From positions 372,001 through 436,000 of the forward strand of contig CM036256.1 of NCBI GenBank assembly GCA_020698575.1: a stretch of DNA of 64,000 bases. Reading direction: 5' to 3'. Positions 1-12,159 of the stretch are shown here, piece by piece. Both the position numbers and the translations under genes were made by a program. Below the pieces are notes generated by a model. That model did not search any database. It was not told where the DNA came from and saw nothing but the letters and a program-made list of their open reading frames with translations. The stretch comes from Bostrychus sinensis (taxonomy: Eukaryota; Chordata; Actinopteri; Gobiiformes; Eleotridae). Position 1 is the first letter of the stretch. Each line of letters starts with the position of its first letter.

Positions 1-76
1 AGACGAGAGGAGACGAGAGGAGACGAGAGGAGACGAGAGGAGACGAGAGGAGACGAGAGGAGACGAGAGGAGACGA
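1..76. repeat. 10-bp tandem repeat
   Basis: Seven perfect copies of AGACGAGAGG and a partial eighth run from the window edge, so the array probably extends to the left. From 77 to 319 no gene is seen. Confidence 0.9.
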
Positions 77-319
77 GCTGTCGCTCCGTCTGATCGGTGG
101 CAGTCTGTGAGTGGCCTTGGTGGATCCAGGCCTTTACCCATTTTTCCTGCTCCTAACTCATGGACTCTGAGGACAGTTCACTTTGTGGCTGATATCTCCC
201 ACACACTGACAGGAGCCATGATGGAGAGAGGCTGATGTTCACCTGTCAGTGCCTGATCTGCGGCACAGCCATCAGGAGGAACCAGGGTTTGCACAACTGT
301 CTCCTTTTGTTCTTTAGAG

Positions 320-668
320 CAGTGGTCCCCAACCTTTTTTGTTTTGTGTGCCCCTGGGCTTTTTGGACATAGCTTTGATAATTCTTCAGAAAGGTCAAAA
401 ATAAATAACAATCTTGAACTCATACATTTATTACAAAGCAGTAACTATAACTTCCCTTTATAAACTATTTATTAACCTAAAAATGATGTAAATACATACA
501 ATTCAATAATCTCCTTCCCCTCCTTTCCGTCGGTCACTGAGACGCTCGAGCTTTACTTACATAAGTTTCACTGGTTCCCAACATTTTCTCTTTATCTAAT
601 TTCAAGTGCGTCCTGCAAAGTACTCACGTACACCTAGGGGTCCGCATACCCCTGGTTTAGAAACACTG
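320..668. mobile_element. non-autonomous hAT-type element (349 bp)
   Basis: The ends are inverted and imperfect: CAGTGGTCCCCAACC on the left and, read from the other strand, CAGTGTTTCTAAACC on the right. A perfect 8-bp direct repeat CTTTAGAG flanks the element at 312-319 and 669-676. An 8-bp target duplication with CAGTG ends is the hAT signature. No transposase is encoded. Confidence 0.85.
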
Positions 669-793
669 CTTTAGAGGAAAACAAACGTCCTGAAGTTTCA
701 GAGTGTTGTGTTAGATTTAAACTGCTTCATGTGATTTAAAGCGGGTTTAGTTGGATTTGGGAGCGTCAGAGCAGTAATGTCTGTGTCAGGGGC

Positions 794-1639
794 CAGCGCT
801 GGAAGAAGTACTACATTACTTCACTTAAGCAAACATTACTCAAGTAAAAATATCACTTTAAAATGTCTGTGGGTTTAAAAAGCAGTCATCTGGACTTGTT
901 TTTTAAAGTTGAAGACGTTTCACTTCTTATCCAAGAGGCTTTCTCCATCTCCTGAAAATGTCTACTGAAGTAAAAGTATAAAAGTACTCACTTTTAAATG
1001 AACTTGCAAGTAAAGAAGTAAAAGTATTTCTCTCATGAATGAGTTAAATGTGAGAGATTTTGCTGATTCCAGATGAAAAGAACAAACTGAGACTGAATCT
1101 GTCGCTGAGCTCTGAGCTCTTTATTATTCTGATGTTTCTACAGCAGTACTACTTTGTTATACTGAAGTACTCTGTGTACTACTGTACTGCATCTGTTATA
1201 TTGAAGTACTGTGTGTACTACTGTACTGCATCTGTTATATTGAAGTACTGTGTACTACTGTCCTGCATCTGTTATATTGAAGTACTGTGTGTACTACTGT
1301 ACTGCATCTGTTATATTGAAGTACTGTGTGTACTACTGTCCTGCATCTGTTATATTGAAGTACTGTGTGTACTACTGTACTGCATCTGTTATATTGAAGT
1401 ACTGTGTGTACTACTGTACTGCATCTGTTATATTGAAGTACTGTGTGTACTACAAAAACACAGGATTTTAAACCAAATCTCAAAATACTTTGTACTTCAA
1501 ACCAACTCAGAAAAGTAGTGGAGTAAAAACAAATGTACTCCTTGTAAAATTGACTGAAATAAAGTACAGATTCATGAAAACTGTACTGAAGTAAAGTAAA
1601 TAAGTAACGTTACATTAGTTCCGTTACATTCCACCAGTG
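794..1639. mobile_element. non-autonomous hAT-type element of the TACTT-rich kind (846 bp)
   Basis: The element begins CAGCGCTGGAAGAAGTAC and ends TTCCACCAGTG, which read in reverse (CACTGGTGGAA) pairs imperfectly with the start. A perfect 8-bp duplication TCAGGGGC lies at 786-793 and 1640-1647. The interior is built of short AAGTA/TACTT-type motifs on both strands, a composition very common in teleost interspersed repeats. A 39-bp tandem array sits inside. Related copies appear near 11180-12157 and 14090-14400. There is no coding capacity. Confidence 0.8.
1149..1455. repeat. 39-bp minisatellite inside the hAT-type element
   Basis: About eight copies of a 39-bp unit (37 bp in one copy) contain TGCATCTGTTATATTGAAG and a GTACTAC block. 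The unit length is divisible by three, which creates spurious open frames on both strands. Expansion took place within the transposon copy. Confidence 0.85.
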
Positions 1640-1779
1640 TCAGGGGCTCATTTACATTTTTACAGCTTAGTTAATTTACCAATGACATCAGAAAATAACG
1701 CTGACAGAGACTCGTGAGTGATTCAGAGCAGATTCACGCTGTCATCCGTCTCTCGGGTCCCAGCCTCACCTCACTCGGT

Positions 1780-2130
1780 CACCGGGCAGCGTTAGCTCCG
1801 TTAGCCTCCCTCCGTCACTCCGCCGCTGTGTCCGCCTCAGACATGCAGCTCCCCCGGGACCAGGCTCCAGCGGCGGCCCGGGACCAGGCTCCAGCGGCGG
1901 CCCGGGACCAGGCTCCAGCGGCGGCCCGGGACCAGGCTCCAGCGGCGGCCCGGGACCAGGCTCCAGCGGCGGCCCGGGACCCGCGTGCTTTATCCGTGAG
2001 CAAAGAAAGAAAAGCGGTTACGGCGACTGTAAATAAACCGTGGCTCTTCTTCCGCTGTCACTCGGGCTGCGCGGTGACGTAGCAGCAGCGCGCGTTGTGA
2101 TTGGGCAAAGAGAGGTCACATGATGCATCA
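1780..2130. promoter_or_regulatory. CpG-rich, possibly promoter-like region with a 24-bp repeat
   Basis: This stretch is far richer in CpG than its surroundings. It holds five copies of a 24-bp GC-rich unit (about 1857-1980), an inverted CCAAT box (ATTGG near 2100) and an E-box-like TCACATGA. A short + strand frame with ATG at 1843 runs through the repeat and meets a possible splice donor at 1996. No downstream exon could be identified, so a 5' exon is possible but unproven. The open frame encodes only reiterated RDQAPAAA. Confidence 0.4.
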
Positions 2131-3060
2131 CAAATAACCAACGCCCTACACTGGAGAATAAATTAATAAATGAAAAATGTATTCACTCCGGGGACATTTG
2201 AATCTAAAATACATAAAATACTTACATTAAAGTATTAATCTGATAATGATACTCTTATAGACCCTTCTTACAGAACGTTTGTGTTCCAAAGACTGGTACC
2301 GGAAGTTAAAAAAGGCGATACATTTCTCATGGAGAAATTAGCGGTAGCATCGCAAATTAGGAATAATTCAGACACATGTGGGTAATATCAGGGCCTGGTT
2401 TAATAACCTCAGCGAGTGTGTCAACGTTTAGCCGTTTAATGTAAGGTTGTAATTAGCATCTATAATTAGCATACAAGCTAAAGACTACATAATTTACATT
2501 TCTTAATTTTAATGTTACGCAGGACAAATAGTAACAGAAATAATAGTTTGACATTGTATGTTCAGATTTAATTAACCAATCACCACAAATCCTACTTTTA
2601 TAAGTTAACTTTAGCAGATGGTACACTCGGATCTGGATTATGTTAATTCAGAGTAATTTTTAATAAATACATGAACAAGAACCATTTGTTCCTGCAGTCC
2701 AGAAAGGTCTAAATTATTATTTTTAGTTTGCTCCCTCATAGAAATGAATAGGACAGAACGTTAATATCCAGGCTGCGTGTGCAACTTTTTTAAACACGTC
2801 ATTTTTGGAAGGGTTTATTATATTATTATATTATCATATTACTAAAATGTTATTACCAAACTTAACAAGTAATAAAGGTTCCAAATAAACATTTTTCTGT
2901 CATGTAATTCAAAGTTTTGATTATTAATCAATTTACAGATGAAAATAATGATACTGTAAATATATTTAGTCGTATTTATAGTTAGTTAGTTGCGACGGTA
3001 GAAATATTTACATTACTTTAGAAAATATTTGAAGACTGCTTGAAATTCTTGGATTTGTTT
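2130..3060. other. AT-rich intergenic stretch, nothing recognised
   Basis: This is low-complexity AT-rich sequence with no open frame of note, no recognised repeat family and no RNA gene. Confidence 0.6.
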
Positions 3061-3063
3061 TAC

Positions 3064-6000
3064 AGTACACACACTGTCCTTCCTCTGTACCATATATCCA
3101 CTGTCCCTCCTCTGTCCCCATATATCCACTGTCCCTCCTCTGTACCCATATATCCACTGTCCTTCCTCTGTACCCATATATCCACTGTCCCTCCTCTGTA
3201 CCATATATCCACTGTCCCTCCTCTGTACCCATATATCCACTGTCCCTCCTCTGTACCATATATCCACTGTCCCTCCTCTGTACCCATATATCCACTGTCC
3301 CTCCTCTGTACCCATATATCCACTGTCCCTCCTCTGTACCATATATCCACTGTCCCTCCTCTGTACCCATATATCCACTGTCCCTCCTCTGTACCCATAT
3401 ATCCACTGTCCCTCCTCTGTACCATATATCCACTGTCCCTCCTCTGTACCATATATCCACTGTCCCTCCTCTGTACCATATATCCACTGTCCCTCCTCTG
3501 TACCCATATATCCACTGTCCCTCCTCTGTACCCATATATCCACTGTCCCTCCTCTGTACCATATATCCACTGTCCCTCCTCTGTACCATATATCCACTGT
3601 CCCTTCTCTGTACCATATATCCACTGTCCTTCCTCTGTACCCATATATCCACTGTCCTTCCTCTGTACCCATATATCCACTGTCCCTCCTCTGTACCATA
3701 TATCCACTGTCCCTCCTCTGTACCCATATATCCACTGTCCCTCCTCTGTACCATATATCCACTGTCCCTCCTCTGTACCATATATCCACTGTCCCTCCTC
3801 TGTACCATATATCCACTGTCCCTCCTCTGTACCCATATATCCACTGTCCCTCCTCTGTACCCATATATCCACTGTTCCTCCTCTGTACCATATATCCACT
3901 GTCCTTCCTCTGTACCATATATCCACTGTCCCTCCTCTGTACCCATATATCCACTGTCCCTCCTCTGTACCATATATCCACTGTCCTTCCTCTGTACCCA
4001 TATATCCACTGTCCCTCCTCTGTACCCATATCACTGTCCCTCCTCTGTACCCATATATCCACTGTCCCTCCTCTGTACCCATATATCCACTGTCCCTCCT
4101 CTGTACCATATATCCACTGTCCCTCCTCTGTACCATATATCCACTGTCCCTCCTCTGTACCCATATATCCACTGTCCCTCCTCTGTACCATATATCCACT
4201 GTCCTTCCTCTGTACCCATATATCCACTGTCCCTCCTCTGTACCATATATCCACTGTCCCTCCTCTGTACCCATATATCCACTGTCCCTCCTCTGTACCA
4301 TATATCCACTGTCCCTCCTCTGTACCATATATCCACTGTCCCTTCTCTGTACCATATATCCACTGTCCTTCCTCTGTACCCATATATCCACTGTCCTTCC
4401 TCTGTACCATATATCCACTGTCCCTCCTCTGTACCATATATCCACTGTCCCTCCTCTGTACCATATATCCACTGTCCTTCCTCTGTACCCATATATCCAC
4501 TGTCCTTCCTCTGTACCCATATATCCACTGTCCCTCCTCTGTACCATATATCCACTGTCCTTCCTCTGTACCCATATATCCACTGTCCCTCCTCTGTACC
4601 CATATATCCACTGTCCCTCCTCTGTACCCATATATCCACTGTTCCTCCTCTGTACCATATATCCACTGTCCTTCCTCTGTACCATATATCCACTGTCCCT
4701 CCTCTGTACCCATATATCCACTGTCCCTCCTCTGTACCATATATCCACTGTCCCTCCTCTGTACCCATATATCCACTGTCCTTCCTCTGTACCCATATAT
4801 CCACTGTCCCTCCTCTGTACCATATATCCACTGTCCCTCCTCTGTACCATATATCCACTGTCCCTCCTCTGTACCATATATCCACTGTCCTTCCTCTGTA
4901 CCCATATATCCGCTGTCCCTCCTCTGTACTATATATCCGCTGTCCCTCCTCTGTACCATATATCCACTGTCCCTCCTCTGTACCATATATCCACTGTCCC
5001 TCCTCTGTACCATATATCCACTGTCCCTCCTCTGTACCATATATCCACTGTCCCTCCTCTGTACCCATATATCCACTGTCCCTCCTCTGTCCCCATATAT
5101 CCACTGTCCCTCCTCTGTACCATATATCCACTGTCCCTCCTCTGTACCATATATCCACCGTCCCTCCTCTGTACCATATATCCACCGTCCCTCCTCTGTC
5201 CCCATATATCCACTGTCCCTCCTCTGTCCCATATATCCACTGTCCCTCCTCTGTCCCCATATATCCACTGTCCCTCCTCTGTACCATATATCCACTGTCC
5301 CTCCTCTGTACCATATATCCACCGTCCCTCCTCTGTACCATATATCCACCGTCCCTCCTCTGTACCATATATCCACTGTCCCTCCTCTGTACCATATATC
5401 CACCGTCCCTCCTCTGTACCCATATATCCACCGTCCCTCCTCTGTACCATATATCCACTGCCCCTCCTCTGTACCATATATCCACTGTCCCTCCTCTGTA
5501 CCATATATCCACTGTCCCTCCTCTGTACCATATATCCACTGTCCCTCCTCTGTACCATATATCCACTGTCCCTCCTCTGTACCATATATCCACTGTCCCT
5601 CCTCTGTACCCATATATCCACTGTCCCTCCTCTGTACCCATATATCCACTGTCCCTCCTCTGTACCATATATCCACTGTCCCTCCTCTGTACCATATATC
5701 CACTGTCCCTCCTCTGTACCATATATCCACTGTCCCTCCTCTGTCCCCATATATCCACTGTCCCTCCTCTGTACCATATATCCACTGTCCCTCCTCTGTA
5801 CCATATATCCACTGTCCCTCCTCTGTACCATATATCCACCGTCCCTCCTCTGTACCATATATCCACCGTCCCTCCTCTGTACCCATATATCCACCGTCCC
5901 TCCTCTGTACCATATATCCACTGCCCCTCCTCTGTACCATATATCCACTGTCCCTCCTCTGTACCATATATCCACTGTCCCTCCTCTGTACCATATATCC

Positions 6001-6578
6001 ACTGTCCCTCCTCTGTACCATATATCCACTGTCCCTCCTCTGTACCCATATATCCACTGTCCCTCCTCTGTTCCCATATATCCACTGTCCCTCCACTGTC
6101 CCTCCTCTGTACCCATATATCCACTGTCCCTCCTCTGTACCCATAAATCCACTGTCCTTCCTCTGTTCCCATATATCCACTGTCCCTCCTCTGTACCCAT
6201 AAATCCACTGTCCCTCCTCTGTTCCCATATATCCACTGTCCCTCCACTGTCCCTCCTCTGTACCCATATATCCACTGTCCCTCCTCTGTACCCATAAATC
6301 CACTGTCCTTCCTCTGTTCCCATATATCCACTGTCCCTCCACTGTCCCTCCTCTGTACCCATATATCCACTGTCCCTCCTCTGTACCCATATATCCACTG
6401 TCCCTCCTCTGTACCCATATATCCACTGTCCCTCCTCTGTACCATATATCCACTGTCCCTCCTCTGTACCATATATCCACTGTCCCTCCTCTGTACCATA
6501 TATCCACTGTCCCTCCTCTGTACCATATATCCACTGCCCCTCCTCTGTACCATATATCCACTGTCCCTCCTCTGTCCC
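3064..6578. repeat. 3.5-kb minisatellite, 27/28-bp unit
   Basis: About 128 tandem copies of a unit reading CATATATCCACTGTCC then CTCCTCTGTAC. Units are 27 bp (ACCATAT) or 28 bp (ACCCATAT) in irregular order. Variant units (CCACCGTCCC, CTGCCCC, CCATAAATCC, a short CCTCCACTGTCC insert) cluster and recur. Examples are the CACCG/CTGCCCC blocks near 5150-5460 and 5840-5930, and the CCTCCACTG variants near 6090, 6240 and 6340, which suggests higher-order duplication. The absence of stops produces giant overlapping open frames on both strands; none is a credible gene. Confidence 0.97.
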
Positions 6579-6639
6579 TTGGGAAATGGCGCTTGTGATT
6601 TTGTTCTTTTTCTTTCCAAGCAGGCATTTGTCGGGGCGC

Positions 6640-6760
6640 CTGCGGTGATGACGCTGAGGACCCCGGTTGTTTTAGCAGAATGTGCGGCCGTTAGCCCGGG
6701 AGCTAACTCCACTAAAACCGAGCCCAGCCTGGAGTTTTTACGGTGACCCGGGGGTGAGCC
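6640..6760 (+). promoter_or_regulatory. CpG-rich promoter/5' leader of the zinc-finger gene
   Basis: GC- and CpG-rich sequence lies directly between the minisatellite end and the zinc-finger start codon. A tiny upstream open frame (ATG at 6679, MCGR then stop) precedes the main start. The main ATG sits in a strong context, GAGCCATGG. The exact transcription start cannot be seen. Confidence 0.5.
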
Positions 6761-9700
6761 ATGGCGGCGGTGAAGGTGAAGCAGGAGCCGGGGCTGCGGG
6801 AGGCGGAGCGCAGGTGAGGGAAGAGCCGTTAGAGGGCGCTTTATCCCCGGAAACACGGAGCACGGCGGACTCCTTTTAAAAAAGCGAGTATTGAGCTTTC
6901 ATCTGCGCTGTTTTCAGACTGAGAGCTGCTTTTAAACAACACCCACCGCGTTTCTATGGCGTTTGTCAATGTATTGTGATTTCGGCATGTCTTTAGTCTT
7001 TTTTAAATAATAAATAATATTAGTATTTATATAATATTTGTCAGACTGTGAGTGTTGTTAGCTGTACTGTTATTGTTATTTTTATACTTAATAATAATAA
7101 TAATAGTAGGCTAGTGCTGTCGTTATAACGAATGTAATATCATTTCCAAACCTCCAAAGTATTTTTGCAGATGTTTATATAATGATTTCCACAATTATTT
7201 TAAACAGGGTGACCAGATTTCCAGACGCAAAATATGGGACACATATTTTTGTTTTTCCCCAAATCCTGTTAAATTTGAACTTAACCAAAAGGTTCCAATC
7301 CATACAATTTTCTGTCGTGTAATTTAAGTAATTTATGATGCTAGAGCTTAAGTTTTTAATATTTACGCAATTTACTGATGAAAATTATGACATTGTGAAT
7401 AAATTTAGTGACAAATGTCCTTTCTCTGCTTTTCTTTGTTAAATTTGGGACAACAGCTTTTTTTTTAATTTTTTTATTTAAAACATCTGCAAATAGTGGC
7501 GTCCTAAACACTTCTAAAGAGAAAAGAAGAATGACCCAGGTATGTGGACAAATGCGTCTGCTGGACATTTGGCTTTGGTAAAAAAAAAAAAGGCAGGCAA
7601 CAATTTTGTGTTCAGGTCAGAATCAGTGTTAGTTTAATACGAGATACAGTGTTTACAAAGAATTAACAATGTTTCTGAGCTAAGCTGCTGCGATGTAGTA
7701 ATAATACAGCTTCAATGCAATTACAGTGCAAACAAGGTAAATAATACAACACTGGAGTGAATGTATTTCTTATTTTCAAAAGAAGGTTAAACATTAAGGT
7801 CATCTGGACAAGGACGAGACATTTCACTCTTAGTCAAAGGACTTAATCATTTCTGAGGAGAATCATATTTTCTGAGGGTGAAATGTCTTCTAAAAACAAA
7901 CCTTGTCCAGATGTGCTTTTTGTTTAAAACCTTTTTTCTGATTTTTCCTGGATGAGACGTCTTGTATTCAGACGTTTGTTGGAAGATGAGACGAAGGCCT
8001 GAGCATCAGAAAGAAACGTTTGGTCACTCTCGGCTCAGTGATTCATAAAAACTGAGTATGTTGGTTCTCTTAAGGAAAAATAGCCTACTTGTTAATTAAT
8101 AATACAAGTGGATATTTTTGTGTGTGTCTCAGTGAAGTGAAGTCCTCAGATGATCCGGAGGAAATGCTCAGTGGACTCAAGCAGGACGAGGAGAATGAAG
8201 GTAAGAAATATCATCACAAATTTGATAGATTTGAACAATCTGAAGCTGATTTTTAAATGTCTGGATGGCCTTGCCCCTGAACCACTGAGTAAATCTGTGA
8301 GGAAACTGCCTTTTCAGCTGCCTTTTCACAAAACCTCTTTTGCCTGAACTGCATTTTTCTGTCAAGTTAAAGTCTTTCACCAGATTTAGCATAAAAAAAA
8401 AGCTAAATCTTGGATGTGTTGCAGCAGTACTGTGCTCTTGTTGCCTGTGTTTCAGTTCGTACGTGCCTTTGTCCCTCTGTTCTTCTTAAGTCTGGAAGTG
8501 TCTTGTTCATCATTGCTATCTTTTAACATCACTCTGTTTACTTTTCTCTGTGTTTTAATCTTTACTGTGCATAAAAGCCCAACTAGGAACAAATGCTGCA
8601 GATTAGCTCTTGCTAAAAGCGTTACGATGCCTGCATGGGACTGCTCCTTATCTGTCCCTACCAAATAAAGAAATAAGTTATTCATTACAGCTTTGGTTTG
8701 GACTATGTCTGTCAGGAAGAAGCTGGTGTCTAGGAAATAACACACTAGACAAGGTTTAGTTAAGTTTAAATTTTAATTTCACCTCCTGCTTATATGCATT
8801 ATTTATATGTTTGGAAGCTGGTGTTGAGGCTGGGACGCACGTCGGGGACATGAGTTCTGCTCCGTTGGACGCAGTGGGAGACAGCTCAGAGCTCCTGCCA
8901 AAGAAAAATAAAAAGGTCCATATTGGAGATGTTAATAAACATTGCACGCGTAGCGCCCAATCCGAGGGTGAAAAGCCTTTTTTGTATTTCCCTACCTGAA
9001 AACAGCCTTTCTGAACATATCTGGGCGATATTTTGACGTATAAAACACCATGCTGTTGAGATTCCTTAATCTGGTTATTCTCCGTAGTTTTTCATAATCC
9101 GAGGCCCCATGCATTTGTGACAAAATGATTTATTTCCAACTCTTCAGCAAACACATGTAACAATCTGAATCGCAACAGATGCCCAGCTGTTTTTACCATT
9201 GCCCAACATCGGAAGGCGAGGGCTGTGGCCGCCGCTGTGATCACGTCACTGCGCAGGGAACTCCGTGATACAGCGACCGACTGCACATAACGTCACAGAA
9301 GATGGGGCGATGGTGGTGCAGTGGTTAAGCATTCGCCCAGCAACCGAAGGGTAGCCGGTTCAAATCCCATCTGAAGCGCATGTTGTTGTGTGTATTGTGT
9401 GTTGTTGTGTGTCAGTTTGGTGGTGGTCGGAGGCTGCAGCCACGCTTCCGTCAGTCTGCCCCAGGGCAGCTGTGGCTACAGAAGTAGCTCACCACCGAGT
9501 GTGGCTGAGGAGTGAATGAAGAATGCACCAAATTGTAAGGCACTTTGAGAAACTAGTGAGTCCAATCCATTATTAATAAGTTTACCTCTTTCGGGGGGCG
9601 GACTCTGGTTTATAACTGGCTACGCAACTGTAATCGTAAAATAACATTTGATTAGCTGGGGGAAAATATCTGTTTACCGGTCGAAAAAAGGGGGTCACGA

Positions 9701-11152
9701 GAACCCTGCCGCTGGACCTGATTCTCATTGAATGTCTCTGCTTGGTTTTGCACATGAGCAGAACTAACTCGCCGCTCGGTCTTGGGTCTGAGTCGCTTTG
9801 GTGTCTGTAGCCACTTTTTGTGCCGACCAGGGGAAATGCTTCAGAAGTCAGACAGAGACAGTTCTGGTCAGTTCAGTTCCCAACAAAGGGAAAAGGCAAA
9901 GAGGTAGATTAAGTTTTGCTGCAGCCAGTACTGCTCAGTTTAAATGATTTTCTGTATCTGTTTCGTAGATGTCTGGAGTCAGGACGAGGTTTGTCCCGAA
10001 GACACGGAGATTAAAGAGGAACCTGAGCTGTGCATCAAACACGAAGAGGACGATGAGGAAGAGTTAAATGATTTCCCGTTAAATATTGTGAAAGTTGAAG
10101 ACGATGGGGACAAGTCATGGCCGCTTCACCGAAGAGAGACGGAAGGAGCAGAGGCAGGCTCCAGCTCAGGTCCACTCACAGCTTTACAGACAGACACCGA
10201 GGAACAGAACTCGTCCGGCACCGAGGACTCCGAGGACTGGGACCCCGCAGACCAGAGTCCGAATCCAGGTTTACAGTCAGACCAGAACCACTCAGACCCG
10301 GAGGATGTGAAATCTGACGAGGGAACAGGCAAAAGCAAACAGTACAAATGCAAAAAGTGTGAGAAGAGCTTCAGGGATAACTGCGCTTTACAGAGACACG
10401 AACTGACTCACACGACAGAGCGACCCTTCAGCTGTTCAGTTTGTAAGAAAGGCTTCACGCGGAAAGACAATCTGAATTTGCACTTGACGATCCACAGCGG
10501 GAAACGACCCTTCAGCTGCTCGTTTTGTAAGAAAACCTTTGCTCGTAAAGACTCCCTTAAGTTGCATTCGGCTGTTCACACCGGACAGAAGCCTTTCTCT
10601 TGTTCGTTTTGTAAGAAGAGCTTTACGCGGAAAGATAACCTGAATTTGCACATAGCGATCCACTCAGGAGAGCGGCCCTTCAGCTGCGCAGTTTGTAATA
10701 AATCTTTCACGTGCAAAGCGATTCTCAGAGACCATTTAAAAACTCACTCGGGGGACAAGCCGTTCGGTTGTTCAGCGTGCGGAGCCAGATTCAACAGAGA
10801 GAGGAACTTGCTGCGTCACATGAGCGTTCACAGCGGAGAGAGGCCCTTCAGCTGCTCGGTCTGTCAGAAGACGTTTTCCAGAAAGGGCTACCTCAGTACG
10901 CACATGTTGATTCACAGCAGAGAGAAGCCGTTCAGTTGTTCGGTTTGCGGGAAGTGTTTTTCGGACCGAAGCAGCGTGAGGTCGCACATGAGGACGCACA
11001 CAGGAGAGAAACCTTACAGCTGTCCAGTTTGTGACAGAGGGTTTTCCAGCAAAGCGAACGTTCAGCAGCACATGAAGTCTCAGGCACACGGACAGACGAC
11101 AGACAGGGACCGCGAGTCTGCGGCGGGCGTTTCTGGTACTGCCCGAGTCTAA
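6761..11152 (+). CDS. C2H2 zinc-finger protein, three coding exons
   Basis: Exons are 6761-6813, 8133-8200 and 9969-11152. Donors GTGAGG and GTAAGA, acceptors CTCAG and CGTAG, and phases 2 and 1 join into one 434-residue frame. Residues 1-165 are acidic with several hydrophobic-K-x-E motifs (VKQEP, IKEEPE, VKVEDD), possible SUMO sites. Nine C2H2 fingers span about residues 166-414, joined by TGEKP-like linkers; the last has a four-residue His spacing. Fingers 2 and 4 share the helix RKDNLNLH and finger 3 is close, pointing to internal duplication. There is no KRAB, SCAN or BTB domain. It is probably a nuclear DNA-binding protein; target and orthology are unknown. An AATAAA follows the stop at 11162. 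Intron 1 (6814-8132) is AT-rich with nothing recognised. Intron 2 (8201-9968) holds a LINE relic and a SINE. Confidence 0.85.
8205..8670 (+). mobile_element. 3' fragment of a non-LTR retrotransposon in intron 2
   Basis: Just after the exon 2 donor, the + strand encodes LNNLKLIFKCLDGLAPEPLS, which resembles the C-terminal tail of LINE ORF2 proteins. It is followed by a 3'-UTR-like stretch ending near CCAAATAAAGAAATAA. Frames are broken. The clade is uncertain. Confidence 0.45.
9306..9570 (+). mobile_element. tRNA-derived SINE with V-SINE-like core
   Basis: The head resembles a tRNA, with an A box (GGTGCAGTGGTTAAGC) and a B box (GGTTCAAATCC). The centre carries the fish V-domain-like stretch around CAGTCTGCCCCAGGGCAGC and GTAGCTCACCACCG. 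The tail includes GTAAGGCACTTTGAG. It lies in intron 2 of the zinc-finger gene in the sense orientation. Confidence 0.7.
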
Positions 11153-11182
11153 AAGATCGGAAATAAAACACTGGACTTGTAC

Positions 11183-12157
11183 CTGTGGTGGAATATAACG
11201 AAGTAAAAGTACTTAGTTACTTTACTTAAGTACAAGTTTCATGTGTCTGTACTTTACTGGAGTAAATTTTAGAAGGAGTACTTTTACTTTTACTCCACTA
11301 CATTTCTGAGTTGACTGGAGAATAGAACAGACTAATGTCATTGTTTTCACAGACACAGAACCCAAGGCTCTCTGTCTCTTGTAGAATTAAAAAAACTTTA
11401 TTGTAGCCTGGCTTTTTAAGATAAAAACAAACTCGTTTTGGCTCAACATGGCCTTCCTCAGGCTGCAAGGACAAACACAGGTAACAGGTGAGCACTTCCT
11501 TATATGGGCAGGGACCAAAGTGGCCACACCCACACTGACAGGGAGAAGCTCATGTCTGCAGAGTTATCTCATAGAAACAATGGATTCTGTTGTCTGTGAA
11601 AACGTGGATAATGCTCAGAGATCTTTTACCCAGCAGACGTTAGCCTGTTCTTTTCTCCAGTTAAGAAGTAACCCCCTCTTTTTTCCAAAGAGCGCCTGTC
11701 CCAGCTGTATATTTGACACGAGACCCACGCAGCGCTCCCCATCCTATTTTCATTACATTTCTGAGTTGGTTTGAAATACAAAGTATTTTGAGTTTTGGTT
11801 TAACATTGTACGTTTCTGTTGTGTCCTCATTGTAAACACACAGTACTTAAATATAACAGATGCAGTAAAGTAGTACTGCTTTAGAAACATCAGAATAATA
11901 AAGATTCAGTCTCTTCTGCTGCACCAGTTTGTTTGTTTTAGATCTGTTTTTTTTCCACCTAAATCCCTCACATTTAACACAATAATCAGTTGTTGCCTTT
12001 AACTTTTACTTTTTTAATCACAAGTACATTTGAAAGTGAGTACTTTTATGCTTTTACTTAAGTCAAAATTTTATAGTGATACTTTAATTTTTACTTGAGT
12101 AGTGCTCCTTTATCTGTACTTTAAGTTAAATAAAGAAACTGAGTACTTCCTCCCCCT
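11183..12157. mobile_element. second TACTT-rich hAT-type element, interrupted
   Basis: The start (TGGTGGAATATAACGAAG) and the end (GAGTACTTCCTCC) match the ends of the element at 794-1639, with the same TACTT/AAGTA-rich interior. No clear 8-bp duplication remains. It begins about 30 bp after the zinc-finger stop codon, so it may form part of that gene's 3' end. A separate insertion splits it at 11314-11753. Confidence 0.55.
11314..11753 (-). mobile_element. nested insertion with 15-bp target duplication
   Basis: The 15-mer TACATTTCTGAGTTG occurs at 11299-11313 and again at 11754-11768, flanking 440 bp that interrupt the TACTT-rich element. A duplication of this length fits an L1-type or SINE-like retroposition. 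Read on the minus strand, the insert contains CCTGAGGAAGGCCATGTTGAG and an AATAAAG, common in fish retroelement 3' ends. The family is not identified. Confidence 0.55.
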
Positions 12158-12159
12158 GT

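Noticed and set aside
3064..6578. Possible CRISPR-like array
   Set aside because: Units are contiguous with no unique spacers, and the window is vertebrate.
3008..6856. Very long open frames (up to about 1200 residues) on both strands
   Set aside because: They are read-throughs of a stop-free 27/28-bp minisatellite in several frames at once and have no non-repeat domain.
9306..9370. tRNA gene
   Set aside because: The A and B boxes belong to a SINE head followed by a V-SINE-like core; no proper acceptor stem is seen.
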